From positions 1 to 55,040 of the forward strand of contig JAAYZX010000081.1 of the NCBI GenBank assembly GCA_012514635.1: 55,040 nucleotides of DNA, written 5' to 3'. Positions 17,795-26,423 of the stretch are shown here, one piece after another. A model generated the notes under the pieces. The model had not been told where the DNA came from, searched no databases, and saw nothing but the letters and a program-made list of their open reading frames with translations. Position 1 is the first letter of the stretch. The number at the start of each line of letters is the position of its first letter. The translations under genes and the position numbers were made by a program. This DNA is from Actinomycetota bacterium. GTDB taxonomy: Bacteria; Actinomycetota; Thermoleophilia; RBG-16-64-13.

Positions 17795-18670
17795 TTACGG
17801 CCGCCTCGTACTCGAGTACATACGACGGTGTCCGATCCTGATGATGGCTCGGATGGCGGGCTGCAATAAGGGCCGGCGCCTCAGAGCGACGGCCACGCGA
17901 TAGGGAAAACCTGTGATTACCAGAGTTCGGTCGGTTGTAAGCCCTTTCAAGGAAGCTGCGACCACTTGTTGGGGTGAAAGCCACAGTGGTGACGGGAGTT
18001 GCCGCACACAATCCCATTCCGGCCCCAGATGCTCGTGGAATTCGGTCTTGACGAGGCCGGGACAGAGAGCCTGTACACGCACACCGGTTCCCCGTACTTC
18101 CTGGGCCAAACAGTCGGCCAAAACCACTCCGTATGCCTTGGTGGCGCAGTAGTCGACACTGCAGGGGAGGCAGAAAAACGCGGCCACCGAGGCCGTCAGC
18201 ACAATGGCACCTCGGCCGCGCCGGAGCATGCCGGGGAGCGCTGCGTGGGATAGGAGGGTGGGAGCCGTCACGTGTAGCTCCATCATGGCAGTGTGGGCCG
18301 CGGCGTCGAGGTGGTGGAAGCGTCCTACCAATCCCAACCCTGCGTTGTTGACCAACACGTCCAGGTCGGAGATGGTCTCCAGTTTGGCGGCCACCCGTTC
18401 GATTTCCTCGCGATGCGAGAGATCAGCCCTCCATATCCGACAGCTGGTTCCGGTGTCGCGACGAATTGTGGTTGCTATCTCCTCCAGGCGTCCCATGCGT
18501 CGGGCAACCAACACGGGGCGCAGTCCGCGCCGGGCGAGCTCGCGGGCATAGGCTGCGCCTATGCCGCTGGAGGCTCCGGTGATGACGGCAGTTCCTATGG
18601 GTTTTGTCGGCTCCGTTGGTTGTCGGTTGCGCACATTCGCTTCACGTGTGTAGCGTTTTTGGCCGTTCAT
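17795..18670 (-). CDS. Short-chain dehydrogenase/reductase (classical SDR)
   Basis: About 291 aa with the classical SDR plan: TGASSGIGAAYARELARRG (cofactor), NNAGLGLVG, a catalytic serine in LTASVAAFF, then YCATKAYG with the Tyr-x3-Lys pair, and LCPGLVKTEFHEH. Arg/Arg at the end of strand 2 (LVARRMGRL) suggests NADP(H) use. It resembles DltE/YqjQ-type oxidoreductases that reduce small ketones or acyl derivatives; substrate unknown. The ATG chosen has no Shine-Dalgarno; a GTG 11 codons later is possible. The C terminus is basic and hydrophobic, possibly membrane-associated. It ends 27 bases from the convergent lipoprotein gene. Confidence 0.88.
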   Translation of the reverse strand: MNGQKRYTREANVRNRQPTEPTKPIGTAVITGASSGIGAAYARELARRGLRPVLVARRMGRLEEIATTIRRDTGTSCRIWRADLSHREEIERVAAKLETISDLDVLVNNAGLGLVGRFHHLDAAAHTAMMELHVTAPTLLSHAALPGMLRRGRGAIVLTASVAAFFCLPCSVDYCATKAYGVVLADCLAQEVRGTGVRVQALCPGLVKTEFHEHLGPEWDCVRQLPSPLWLSPQQVVAASLKGLTTDRTLVITGFPYRVAVALRRRPLLQPAIRAIIRIGHRRMYSSTRRP

Positions 18671-18805
18671 GCAGGTGCAGGCGGCGATTCCCACGACTGA
18701 ACGGATAACGCGCGGAGCTCGCCAAATGTGTGTGGTTTGCTGAGTTGTCCGTGGAAGATCAGCATGTCTTTCGTTCACAGACGGAGAACGGCGCATGGAT
18801 CCTGT

Positions 18806-19300
18806 TCAACAACGTCCGAAGTCGTCCTCAAAGCGTTCTATGTCATCCTCTCCGCAGTATTCGCCGCGTTGCACCTCCACAAGCTCCATATCTACTGCGC
18901 CGGTGTTTTCGAGGCGGTGGGTTTGGCCGGCGGGGATATCGATAGTTTCACCGGGTGCGAGGTGGAGAGTTTCCTCCCCCAGTGTCACCAGGGCGGATCC
19001 GGCGAGCACCACCCAATGTTCCCAGCGGTATTTGTGGCGCTGAAGGCTTAGACGTTTGCCGGGGCGCACCACGATGCGCTTGATCTTGTGATTGCAGGCG
19101 TCTTCCAGCACTAAGAAATAGCCCCAGGGGCGGTGATGGGCGGCGGCACCACCGACAACGCCGGTGCCGGCGTTGTCGGTGGCCGCTATCATCGCGTCCT
19201 GCCGTGCGGCGTCCTGCGGCGTTACATGTTGCGCAGCGTCTCCCAACGGTGGAGTCGTGCCCGAGGGACAATCATCCATATTTGAGGGGTTGGTATTCAC
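18806..19300 (-). CDS. Stand-alone mannose-6-phosphate isomerase type II cupin
   Basis: A 164-residue protein whose last ~110 residues match the C-terminal cupin of bifunctional ManC/mannose-1-phosphate guanylyltransferases: [12 protein letters not shown], the [15 protein letters not shown] segment, [13 protein letters not shown] and the [11 protein letters not shown] segment with the metal-binding His and Glu. Here it has no nucleotidyltransferase domain. It may interconvert fructose-6-P and mannose-6-P, or act on a related sugar phosphate. The first ~50 residues are low-complexity (Ala/Gly/Thr) and include an exact 14-bp inverted repeat. The GTG start overlaps the proA stop by four bases, so its translation is coupled to proA. 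An internal ATG eight codons in is an alternative. Confidence 0.85.
   Translation of the reverse strand: MNTNPSNMDDCPSGTTPPLGDAAQHVTPQDAARQDAMIAATDNAGTGVVGGAAAHHRPWGYFLVLEDACNHKIKRIVVRPGKRLSLQRHKYRWEHWVVLAGSALVTLGEETLHLAPGETIDIPAGQTHRLENTGAVDMELVEVQRGEYCGEDDIERFEDDFGRC
19149..19182. repeat. Perfect 14-bp inverted repeat in cupin N-terminal linker
   Basis: Left arm CCACCGACAACGCC, loop GGTGCC, right arm its exact reverse complement. It encodes [11 protein letters not shown], just before the conserved PWG motif, in a region not expected to be under strong protein-level constraint. Confidence 0.85.
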
Positions 19301-20607
19301 TCTTCAAGATCGCGGTGAGTGAAGGGGCGCGCTTCGGATCCCGCGTAATCCGCGACTATCTGTCCGGTACCTTCAAGAAGGTACTTGTACGTGACTAAGC
19401 CTTCCAGGCCCACCGGTCCGCGCGGAGGCATCTTCTGCGTGCTGATGCCCACCTCGGCTCCGAAGCCGTAGCGGAAGCCGTCCGCAAAGCGAGTAGAAGC
19501 GTTGTGGTATACGCCGGCGCTGTCCACTAGGGAGAGGAAATTGCGGGCGGCCTCAGCGTCCTCTGTGGCAATGGCGTCGGTGTGACGGGAGCCGAAGGTG
19601 TTGATGTGGTCGATGGCCTCCTGTAGCGAGCCTACAGTCTTGACGGTCAGCACCAGGTCCAGATACTCGGTGCCCCAGTCGGCGTCGGTGGCGATTTGTG
19701 CGTCTCGGATATAGGCGGCGGCACGATTGTCGGCCAGGAGTCGCACCCCCTGCTCCCGCAGGGCTTCAGCGGCGGCCGGCAGAAAAGTAGGCGCGATTGC
19801 GCTGTGGACCAGCAGCGTCTCAATAGCGTTGCAGGCGGCTGCGTACTGGACCTTAGCATCCACGGCCAGGGCAACGGCTCTGTCGAGATTGGCGGCACGG
19901 TCGATATAGAGATGACATATTCCGTCGGCATGGCCGAGGACGGGGATGCGCGTGTTGTCCTGTACGTAGCGGACGAAGGCGTTGGAGCCGCGGGGGATGA
20001 TGAGGTCTACGTAGCGATCCAGCGTGAGCAGCTGCGCGATCTCCTCACGGGTAGTGAGAAGCTGCAGGGCGGCGGCGGGCGCGGCGCTGTGCGCCAGCCC
20101 GCGCCGCAGGGCGGTCATGATGGCGCGGCAGGTGCGCTCGGCCTCGCGGCCGCCTTTGAGTACCGCTCCATTGCCGGACTTGACGGCTAGAGCTGAGATC
20201 TGGATGGCGGCATCGGGACGCGACTCGAAGATGACGCCGAGCACGCCCACGGGACAGGTCATTCGGGTGAGGATAAGGTTGGTGTCCAACTCACGCCGGA
20301 TCTGCCGCCGCCCGACGGGGTCGGGCAGCCGGCCCACGCTGCGTACCCCCGCGATCTCGGATGCCAGCTTGGCCTCGTCGAGCTTGAGGCGGGCGTATAA
20401 GGCACTGGAGAGCCCTTCGGCCTCCGCCGCCGCCAGGTCTTCACGGTTGGCCGCCACTATCTCCGCTACTGACTCCTCAAGAGCTACGGCCATCTGCTCC
20501 ACGGCTTCTGTGCGCTGTTCCGGAGAAAGGGCGGCAAGGACGCGGGATGCCTCGCGGGTCTCCCGTCCCAGATCCGCCAGTGATGCTGCATCCTGCAGTG
20601 ATTCCAT
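19297..20607 (-). CDS. proA: Gamma-glutamyl phosphate reductase
   Basis: Second enzyme of proline biosynthesis, 436 aa: reduces L-glutamate-5-phosphate with NADPH to glutamate-5-semialdehyde. The aldehyde-dehydrogenase fold is complete: [38 protein letters not shown] and the catalytic cysteine in [14 protein letters not shown]; the C-terminal signature [20 protein letters not shown] is exact for the family. ATG start preceded by GAGGAGG. proB is not adjacent and must lie elsewhere. The downstream cupin gene is translationally coupled. The divergent gap to the S-layer-type gene is 301 bp. Confidence 0.97.
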   Translation of the reverse strand: MESLQDAASLADLGRETREASRVLAALSPEQRTEAVEQMAVALEESVAEIVAANREDLAAAEAEGLSSALYARLKLDEAKLASEIAGVRSVGRLPDPVGRRQIRRELDTNLILTRMTCPVGVLGVIFESRPDAAIQISALAVKSGNGAVLKGGREAERTCRAIMTALRRGLAHSAAPAAALQLLTTREEIAQLLTLDRYVDLIIPRGSNAFVRYVQDNTRIPVLGHADGICHLYIDRAANLDRAVALAVDAKVQYAAACNAIETLLVHSAIAPTFLPAAAEALREQGVRLLADNRAAAYIRDAQIATDADWGTEYLDLVLTVKTVGSLQEAIDHINTFGSRHTDAIATEDAEAARNFLSLVDSAGVYHNASTRFADGFRYGFGAEVGISTQKMPPRGPVGLEGLVTYKYLLEGTGQIVADYAGSEARPFTHRDLEE

Positions 20608-20908
20608 GGCCGTCCGCCTCCTCGTGATACTTCTGCCGCCCCTTGCATTTCAAACATTAAGTCTAGCAGGCGAGGTGAAGGGAGCCGACTGAGTGTCTCA
20701 CCATGAGACGGTTTGGAGTTGCCCCGCTTTGGTGGACACTGTCATGCGATGACGCGGACCAAAGTGCGTCTTGATCTTCACGCATCCTGGGACCATACTA
20801 AACTGAGTTTTTCTACCAACAGAGAGACAAGAGCGATTAGTGGCAACTTAGGGGCGGTTGACGGCAACTCGACCGTATGTCGCCACAGGCATGGACAGGA
20901 GGGTGCCC
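20608..20908. other. 301-bp divergent intergenic region proA / surface protein
   Basis: No gene is seen. It holds the proA Shine-Dalgarno (GAGGAGG), a small dyad GTCTCA-CCA-TGAGAC (20695-20709), a plausible plus-strand promoter (listed separately) and an AT-richer stretch around 20800-20840. No riboswitch family could be recognised by its conserved core. Confidence 0.5.
20771..20799 (+). promoter_or_regulatory. Candidate promoter of surface-protein operon
   Basis: TTGATC, 17-bp spacer, CATACT: four of six matches in each hexamer with ideal spacing. The start would be near 20806, leaving an untranslated leader of about 100 bases before the ATG at 20909. Confidence 0.4.
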
Positions 20909-23467
20909 ATGGAAGTGCTCTTCAACTTTGGCCACCGGCGTAGCCGGGTAAGATTTGTTGCCGCTGTCTTGCTCTTGACTGCCATGTTGCTGACGGTCTT
21001 CGCAGGGCCGGCGTTGGCCGACACCTGGTCGGATATTACAGACGTAGAATGGCAGACCGTCTATCGTATCACCACGGCTCAGGCGTGGCGTGTGGCGGAG
21101 GGGTATCCGGATGGTACTTTTGGCCCCGCGCAGCCTGTCACCCGGGGTCAGTTCGCCAAAATGGCGGTGGAAGGCTCGGGGATACCCAAAGTTAATCCCC
21201 CCGTGCGGAGGTTCAACGATGTACCGCGCGGCCACATTTTCTATGAGCACGTGGAAGGCGCTGTGGCTGCTGGTATTATCAATGGCTATCCGGACGGAAC
21301 TTACGGGCCGGATAATAACATCGAGCGCCAGCAGTGTAACTCTATTTTGGGCGTCTATCTCGCCAACCTCGAGAAGCAGTGCTACGGCTACATCCCGGGC
21401 AACATGCGGCAGTACAATTCTCTGGAGCAGTGGTTCGCCTTTGAGGGACCATTTTGGCTGGGGGGATTTCAGGACGACGAAAAGGTTGATCCTGTACACC
21501 AACCCGGCACTGCGTATCTGATCTATCGCGGCATAGTGCTGGGGTCGCAATCGGGCGGGAAGTACTACCTCTCGCCGCACTCCAATCTGGCCAGAGCTCA
21601 AGCAGTTGCCATGATCGTACGTGTGGAGGCCAAAGCGGCCGAGTTCTCTCGGCCGGCGGTTACGTCTGTGAGCCCCAATTCAGGCCCACTTATGGGTGGC
21701 AATGAGGTGGAGATTCGGGGACACGGCTTCGTTGGTGTCACGCAGGTCGCCTTCGGTCCGCTGGTGGCTGGGTACACGGTGGAGAGCGGTACCAAGATCA
21801 CGGCTACGGCACCTGCGGGCATCGCACTTGGCACGGTACCGGTGCGCGTGATCACCGCCAAGGGCGGCATGTCCAATGATACCGCTGCCGACGATTACAC
21901 GTATATTGCGGCGCCTGTCATCAGTCTTATAAGTCCCAATGCCGGACCGCCGGCCGGAGGCAACTCAGTCATTATCAGCGGGAGTGGTTTCGTTGATGTG
22001 GAATGGGTCAAGTTTGGCGACATCATCTTGGATCCTGCGATGTACACAGTGGATGGCTTCTCGCAGATTAGTGCTACGGTTCCCGCTGCAACCACATTGG
22101 GAACGGTAAGAGTCTCTGTGTCCGCGTGCGGTGGAGTCACGTCGGAGACGGCAGGAGCGCAATACGCCTATGTAGCTGCTCCCACCGTCGCCGGTCTCGA
22201 CCCCGATGTCGGTCCTACTACAGGCGGTAACGAGGTGATCGTGAGTGGTACCAACTTCATCGCACCTGTGATGGTGAAGTTTGGAGATAGTGCGGCTACC
22301 GTTATATCGGTCGACAGTTCAGTCCAAGTACGCGCCACCGCACCGCCGCACGTGCCCGGCAAAGTCGATGTCGCGGTCTCTGCAGCGGGTGGGGTCTCCG
22401 CAGATACAGCGGTCGATGACTACACCTACTACTCGACTCCTGCGGTCTCGTCCGTGGAGCCGGGACATGGTCCCGTTGAGGGTGGTACCGACGTCATCAT
22501 CACGGGCACTGATTTCATTGCGCCTGTTACGGTTATGTTCGGTGACGTCACGGCAACGAGCGTACAGATCGACAGCACGACGCAGGTTACAGCCAGAACG
22601 CCCGTCCACGAAGCCGGCGCTGTTGACGTAGCAGTGATTACACCGGGCGGCACGGGAACCAAGACTGCTGGGTTTGAGTACCACGGTATTCCGGTGTTGT
22701 CCGCACTGAGCCCCAACGCCGGCCCGGCGGGTGGGGGTGAAATCGTTACTCTCAGCGGCATAGCGTTCTGCGATGTCTTGTACATAAGCTTCGGCGATAG
22801 GACCGTGGCTCCGTTGGGCGGCTACTCGCCGACATCGCTACAGGTGAAAGCACCTGTGCCGGTAAGTTACCCTGCGGATGTCACGGTGGCCGTCACGTCC
22901 TCGACCGGTACCAGTAACGGGCTTTCCTATCATTACTCCACACGTCCTACGGTGATATCGGTTGACCCCACGGTGAGTCCGCTGGGCGAGGCGGATGTGG
23001 TGGTAAAAGGTACTGAGTTCTACGGTGTGCAGGAAGTGTGGTTTGGAGGTATGCCCGTGAGCCGTTTCCAGGTTCTTAGTCCCACCCGGATCAGTGTCAC
23101 AGTACCCACCCATGAGGCGGGGACGGTTGACGTGGTGGTGAATGCAGCCGGAGGTTTGGGTACCGGTTACAGTCTGTTCGAATACGTGGGGGCGCCCACG
23201 ATTGTGAGTGTAGATCCCACAACGGGTACACTCGGGACGTCTGTGGAAATAGAGGGATCGAATTTCGTGGGCTCGTCGGCCGTGCCGGTGTCTGTCATGT
23301 TTAGTGGTATTCCTGCCGAATCCGTGACGGTTGATGGTCGGGACAAGCTTACGGTCATCGTCCCCGACCTGGGCTCTGCAGACACGGATGCGACTGTCAC
23401 TGTAACGGCCGCAGGTGGGAGTGCCTTGTGGTCGCTCTTCTTCCGCTACTTCCTCCCGTCGACGTAG
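20909..23467 (+). CDS. S-layer-homology protein with seven IPT/TIG domains
   Basis: An exported 852-residue surface protein. Residues 1-38 are a signal peptide (basic start, long hydrophobic core, cleavage after GPALA). Three SLH repeats follow (about 40-88, 101-154 and 182-240; GYPDGTFGPAQPVTRGQFA is the clearest), the usual triplet for non-covalent binding to secondary cell-wall polymer. From residue 249 seven immunoglobulin-like IPT/TIG domains run in tandem, each opening with P-x-[VI]-x-x-[VLI]-x-P-x-x-G/S-P and containing G-N-E/S-V-x-[IV]-x-G. There is no sortase motif. Likely an S-layer-bound adhesin or matrix protein. The ATG is chosen over an upstream in-frame TTG because AGGAGG precedes it at seven bases. 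Confidence 0.92.
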   Translation: MEVLFNFGHRRSRVRFVAAVLLLTAMLLTVFAGPALADTWSDITDVEWQTVYRITTAQAWRVAEGYPDGTFGPAQPVTRGQFAKMAVEGSGIPKVNPPVRRFNDVPRGHIFYEHVEGAVAAGIINGYPDGTYGPDNNIERQQCNSILGVYLANLEKQCYGYIPGNMRQYNSLEQWFAFEGPFWLGGFQDDEKVDPVHQPGTAYLIYRGIVLGSQSGGKYYLSPHSNLARAQAVAMIVRVEAKAAEFSRPAVTSVSPNSGPLMGGNEVEIRGHGFVGVTQVAFGPLVAGYTVESGTKITATAPAGIALGTVPVRVITAKGGMSNDTAADDYTYIAAPVISLISPNAGPPAGGNSVIISGSGFVDVEWVKFGDIILDPAMYTVDGFSQISATVPAATTLGTVRVSVSACGGVTSETAGAQYAYVAAPTVAGLDPDVGPTTGGNEVIVSGTNFIAPVMVKFGDSAATVISVDSSVQVRATAPPHVPGKVDVAVSAAGGVSADTAVDDYTYYSTPAVSSVEPGHGPVEGGTDVIITGTDFIAPVTVMFGDVTATSVQIDSTTQVTARTPVHEAGAVDVAVITPGGTGTKTAGFEYHGIPVLSALSPNAGPAGGGEIVTLSGIAFCDVLYISFGDRTVAPLGGYSPTSLQVKAPVPVSYPADVTVAVTSSTGTSNGLSYHYSTRPTVISVDPTVSPLGEADVVVKGTEFYGVQEVWFGGMPVSRFQVLSPTRISVTVPTHEAGTVDVVVNAAGGLGTGYSLFEYVGAPTIVSVDPTTGTLGTSVEIEGSNFVGSSAVPVSVMFSGIPAESVTVDGRDKLTVIVPDLGSADTDATVTVTAAGGSALWSLFFRYFLPST

Positions 23468-23483
23468 GCCTGGGAGGTGCTTG

Positions 23484-24248
23484 ATGAAGTCCGTTAGGAT
23501 CATTCCCTGTCTCGATCTAAAGGACGGTCGGGTGGTGAAGGGTGTCCACTTCGTCGACCTGCGCGACGCGGGTGATCCGGTGGAAAACTCGGCGTACTAC
23601 CAGCAGGAAGGTGCAGATGAGCTGGCCATGCTGGATATTGCGGCTACCGTGGAGAATCGCAAAACGCGGGTGGAATGGGCCGAGCAGGTGGCCGCAGTGC
23701 TGCGTATCCCGCTGGTGGTAGGAGGTGGGATCGGATCGCTGGAGGATATGGAAACTCTGTTTGCGGTGGGTGTGAGCAAGGTCTCTGTGGGTACGGCCGC
23801 TTTGATGCGGCCACAGCTCATTGCTGAGGCGGCGGAGCGATACGGGAGCGGTCGGATGGTGGTGGCAATCGATGGCCGTCGTAACCCCGATATGCCTTCG
23901 GGATTTGAGGTGACGGCGAGTGGTGGCCGTCGAGCGGTCGGCCGAGATGTGGTGGAGTGGGCCCGCGAGTGCGAGCAACTAGGCGCGGGAGAACTGCTTA
24001 CAACCAGCATGGATGGCGATGGTACGCTCGCAGGGTATGATCTTCCCTTCACGCGGACGTTGGCGGAAGCGGTTGGTCTTCCGGTTATCGCGTCGGGGGG
24101 TGCCGGTACCCTGGAGCATTTCTATGATGCGGTTGTAGAGGGCAAGGCATCGGCTCTGCTGGCGGCTTCAGTCTTTCACTTCCGGATGTTTACTGTTGGT
24201 CAGGTGAAAGAATATTTATCCGGGCGTGGGATCCCGGTTGAGGCATAG
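23484..24248 (+). CDS. hisF: Imidazole glycerol phosphate synthase cyclase subunit
   Basis: HisF, 254 aa, a (beta/alpha)8 barrel that uses ammonia from HisH to convert PRFAR into IGP and AICAR, joining histidine and purine synthesis. The N-terminal phosphate-site signature IIPCLDLKDGRVVKGVHF has the first catalytic Asp11; TTSMDGDGTLAGYDL carries the second. VGGGIGS and ASGGAGTLEHF are the phosphate-binding loops. ATG preceded by GGGAGGTG, 16 bases after the surface-protein stop. No other his gene is nearby, so it is displaced from the pathway operon. Confidence 0.95.
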   Translation: MKSVRIIPCLDLKDGRVVKGVHFVDLRDAGDPVENSAYYQQEGADELAMLDIAATVENRKTRVEWAEQVAAVLRIPLVVGGGIGSLEDMETLFAVGVSKVSVGTAALMRPQLIAEAAERYGSGRMVVAIDGRRNPDMPSGFEVTASGGRRAVGRDVVEWARECEQLGAGELLTTSMDGDGTLAGYDLPFTRTLAEAVGLPVIASGGAGTLEHFYDAVVEGKASALLAASVFHFRMFTVGQVKEYLSGRGIPVEA

Positions 24249-24254
24249 CTGCGA

Positions 24255-25547
24255 ATGATATCCCGCCCGGTATGGGCCGCGGTCATGGCTGTTGTCATAT
24301 TGGTGCTGCTGCTGGCTGCGCCGGATCATGCAGAGGCGTACGCACCTGGTTTTCCGTCGGCCGGGGTGACTCTGGAGAACTCCACCCCGATCACCAGCCC
24401 CGGCAAGTCCAGGGTGTTGTACGGTGCGTTGCCGGCGGGCGGTGATGCTCGGTACTTCCAGGTGCAGTTGTCCCAGGGAGAGAGGATTCGTCTCTCTGTA
24501 CTAACTCCTGACCGGACCGCCTTCGCCCCGTCACTGGCTGTTATGGGACCGGGGCTGACGTCGGAAGGATCAACGCCTGCTTTTCTTGAGATCCCACAGA
24601 ACGCGCAATCTGTGGTGATACCTGGTCGGCGCGTTGCGCCTGATTATCAGCCATTCACACCAGGAGCCTACTTCTTCACTGCTGAGGTCGATCTCACCGT
24701 TTCGGCCGCCGGTCTGTATCACGTGGCTGTTTTTGCGGAAGAGGCCGGAGCTTTTGGCTTGACGGTCGGCCATCGAGGGCATTTCACGTTACTTGAGTGG
24801 CTGTTACTTCCGTACAGCATGATACGGGTCTACTTGTGGGAAGGCGATGGTGTCCTGCTGTCCTTAGGTCCGGCCGTCCTAGCGCTGTTACTGGGTTTGG
24901 GTGCAGTGGTGTGGTGGGCCGTTGCGACGCGACGGAAGCTGAGCTTGTTTCGGTGGGCGGCCGTGATCGCGGGAATTCTGTACTTGAGTACTGCCGTCAA
25001 TATGTTGGCGCAGATGGTGCAGGCAGTCTTGGTTGTAGGTGCAACCGGGGGGTTGGCTGTAACGATTGCGCTTGTCGTTACTCTCATTGTGGCTGGGGCG
25101 ATGATGCTCAGGGTCGGCCTGTTGGAGAATGGTCCCACGTTATATGGGCGGATCACATTGGGTGTTCTAGGCTTGGCAGGCCTTGGGCTGTCGGCCGGCT
25201 TTGTGGCGGGCCCATTGCTGGCGGTGTTGGCGGCCGTATTGCCTCCGCAGGTGACAGCATGGGGATCTTCGCGCGAAGGATTGACGGCTGCTCTTGATGC
25301 GCCGGAGGCCACAGTCGCATCTGAGGCGGCCGTGGCCGAGGTGACACCCATATCCGAGGCGACGGCACCGGACGCGATAATCGTGGCCGCATCTGCGGTG
25401 CCGGATGGGGCGACGGCTTCGCCTGAGGCGGCAACATCGTCCGCCCTAGTGTCGTCGCTGGGGGACATTGGACCCGAATTCGGGTTGTGGAGCACACCCA
25501 CCGATGCTGATGGCGGTAAGTCGGAGCAGATGGACGAAGTCTTATAA
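24255..25547 (+). CDS. Membrane protein with N-terminal exported domain, unknown function
   Basis: Not recognised. 430 aa. An N-terminal signal/anchor (about 6-28) is followed by a beta-rich exported region (about 30-175; YGALPAGGDARYFQVQLSQGE resembles the start of pre-peptidase-type jelly rolls), then roughly five membrane helices (about 185-345), and a cytoplasmic or exported acidic Ala/Pro/Glu-rich tail of about 85 residues with repeated EA-x-V/T motifs. It starts six bases after hisF with a weak Shine-Dalgarno and is probably co-transcribed with the SLH protein, so a role at the cell envelope is the best contextual guess. Confidence 0.75.
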   Translation: MISRPVWAAVMAVVILVLLLAAPDHAEAYAPGFPSAGVTLENSTPITSPGKSRVLYGALPAGGDARYFQVQLSQGERIRLSVLTPDRTAFAPSLAVMGPGLTSEGSTPAFLEIPQNAQSVVIPGRRVAPDYQPFTPGAYFFTAEVDLTVSAAGLYHVAVFAEEAGAFGLTVGHRGHFTLLEWLLLPYSMIRVYLWEGDGVLLSLGPAVLALLLGLGAVVWWAVATRRKLSLFRWAAVIAGILYLSTAVNMLAQMVQAVLVVGATGGLAVTIALVVTLIVAGAMMLRVGLLENGPTLYGRITLGVLGLAGLGLSAGFVAGPLLAVLAAVLPPQVTAWGSSREGLTAALDAPEATVASEAAVAEVTPISEATAPDAIIVAASAVPDGATASPEAATSSALVSSLGDIGPEFGLWSTPTDADGGKSEQMDEVL

Positions 25548-25554
25548 TAGCTCC

Positions 25555-26368
25555 TCAGCTGTTGTGCGGCATTGTGAGGCTGCGCTTGGCTTCTCCGCTC
25601 CACGCGAGGGGTTTGTACCAGAACAGGGCAAGAGCCAAGCCCCCGGCAGTAAGCCCGCAGAAAAACCAAAGAGGAAGTACACCGGCCAAACGATTGCTTC
25701 GTTCGGCCACAAGGCCAGCGCAACAAAGCCGAGTTGGGCGGCTAGAAATCACGTGTGGCCAATACATCCCTCAGAGTATGGGGAGGTGGACTGGTTGCTG
25801 TGACCGGCGCGGGTGCAGCAATGGTTGCCGGGCGGACGATGACGGAGGACACGGGATCCGACCTCGCGACGCCTGGGGATTGAGGGGTGGGTGACCGGGC
25901 CCAAATAGCGATGGCTGCTACACTCAGCACCACCAGAGTGGCGCAGATGTAGAATACTGTGCGCCATCCGATAATTTCGTTCAACCAAGCGAGAGGGATC
26001 GCAGCCCCCAGCCCGATGAGCGCTCTCCCCGTACCGAGGGCGGAGAAGGAGTTGGCTGAGGCAAACAGGAGACAACCCGGCACTGCAGCCATCATTATCA
26101 AAGAGGTGACGCAGCGCGGGCCGTGACGGTCGAGGAGGCCGCCCAGCGGGAGCTGGGCGGCCGCAAATGCCAGGTAGAAGAGCGAGGTCATGAGTCCCAA
26201 TTGGCCGGCAGTCAGCGTGAATTCTCTCATCAGGTCTTGAGAGATAACCGCGTTGGCATGGCGGAAGAATTGGGAAAGGAAGAAGGCCGCCGTGAAGGCG
26301 GAGAATATCAGCATCCTCCGCGCTCCAAAATGCCGAGTATCTGGGCGTGAAGGTTTGGGGTTATTCAT
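25555..26368 (-). pseudogene. Decayed MFS transporter
   Basis: The first 208 codons (ATG 26368, stop at 25742) encode MFS helices 1-3 intact (AGQLGLMTSLFYLAFAAAQL; LGGLLDRHGPR), but the sequence jumps from GRALIGLGAA straight to IPLAWLNEIIGWRTVFYICA, losing about 45 residues that normally form helices 4-5. The frame stops just after the central loop. Reading on in another frame recovers AQLGFVALALWPNEAIVWP then VYFLFGFSAG, typical of helices 9-10, after which the frame shifts again and ends. Two internal deletions, at least two frame disruptions and a missing C terminus mean no working transporter. A perfect 11-bp inverted repeat (26138-26163) lies in the helix 2-3 part. Confidence 0.75.
26138..26163. 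repeat. Perfect 11-bp inverted repeat in MFS remnant
   Basis: Left arm GGCCGCCCAGC, loop GGGA, exact reverse-complement right arm. It encodes AQLPLGGLL of the transporter remnant and shares the GGCCGCC core with other hairpins here. Confidence 0.8.
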
Positions 26369-26423
26369 GTGAATCGGATTGTGGACCCGGGCTTCATACC
26401 TGGCAAGAAGTTGTTGTTGTGCG

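Noticed and set aside
20624-20653. Possible proA promoter TTGAAA-18-TATCAC on the minus strand
   Set aside because: Transcription would begin at about 20617 and so exclude the proA Shine-Dalgarno at 20617-20623.
20690-20860. Riboswitch (for example c-di-GMP type) in the leader of the surface-protein gene
   Set aside because: The conserved core of known classes could not be found; only a 6-bp dyad is seen.
21650-23460. IPT repeats as a DNA repeat array or CRISPR-like element
   Set aside because: The repeat is at protein level only; DNA copies are diverged and no regular spacer/repeat pattern exists anywhere in the window.
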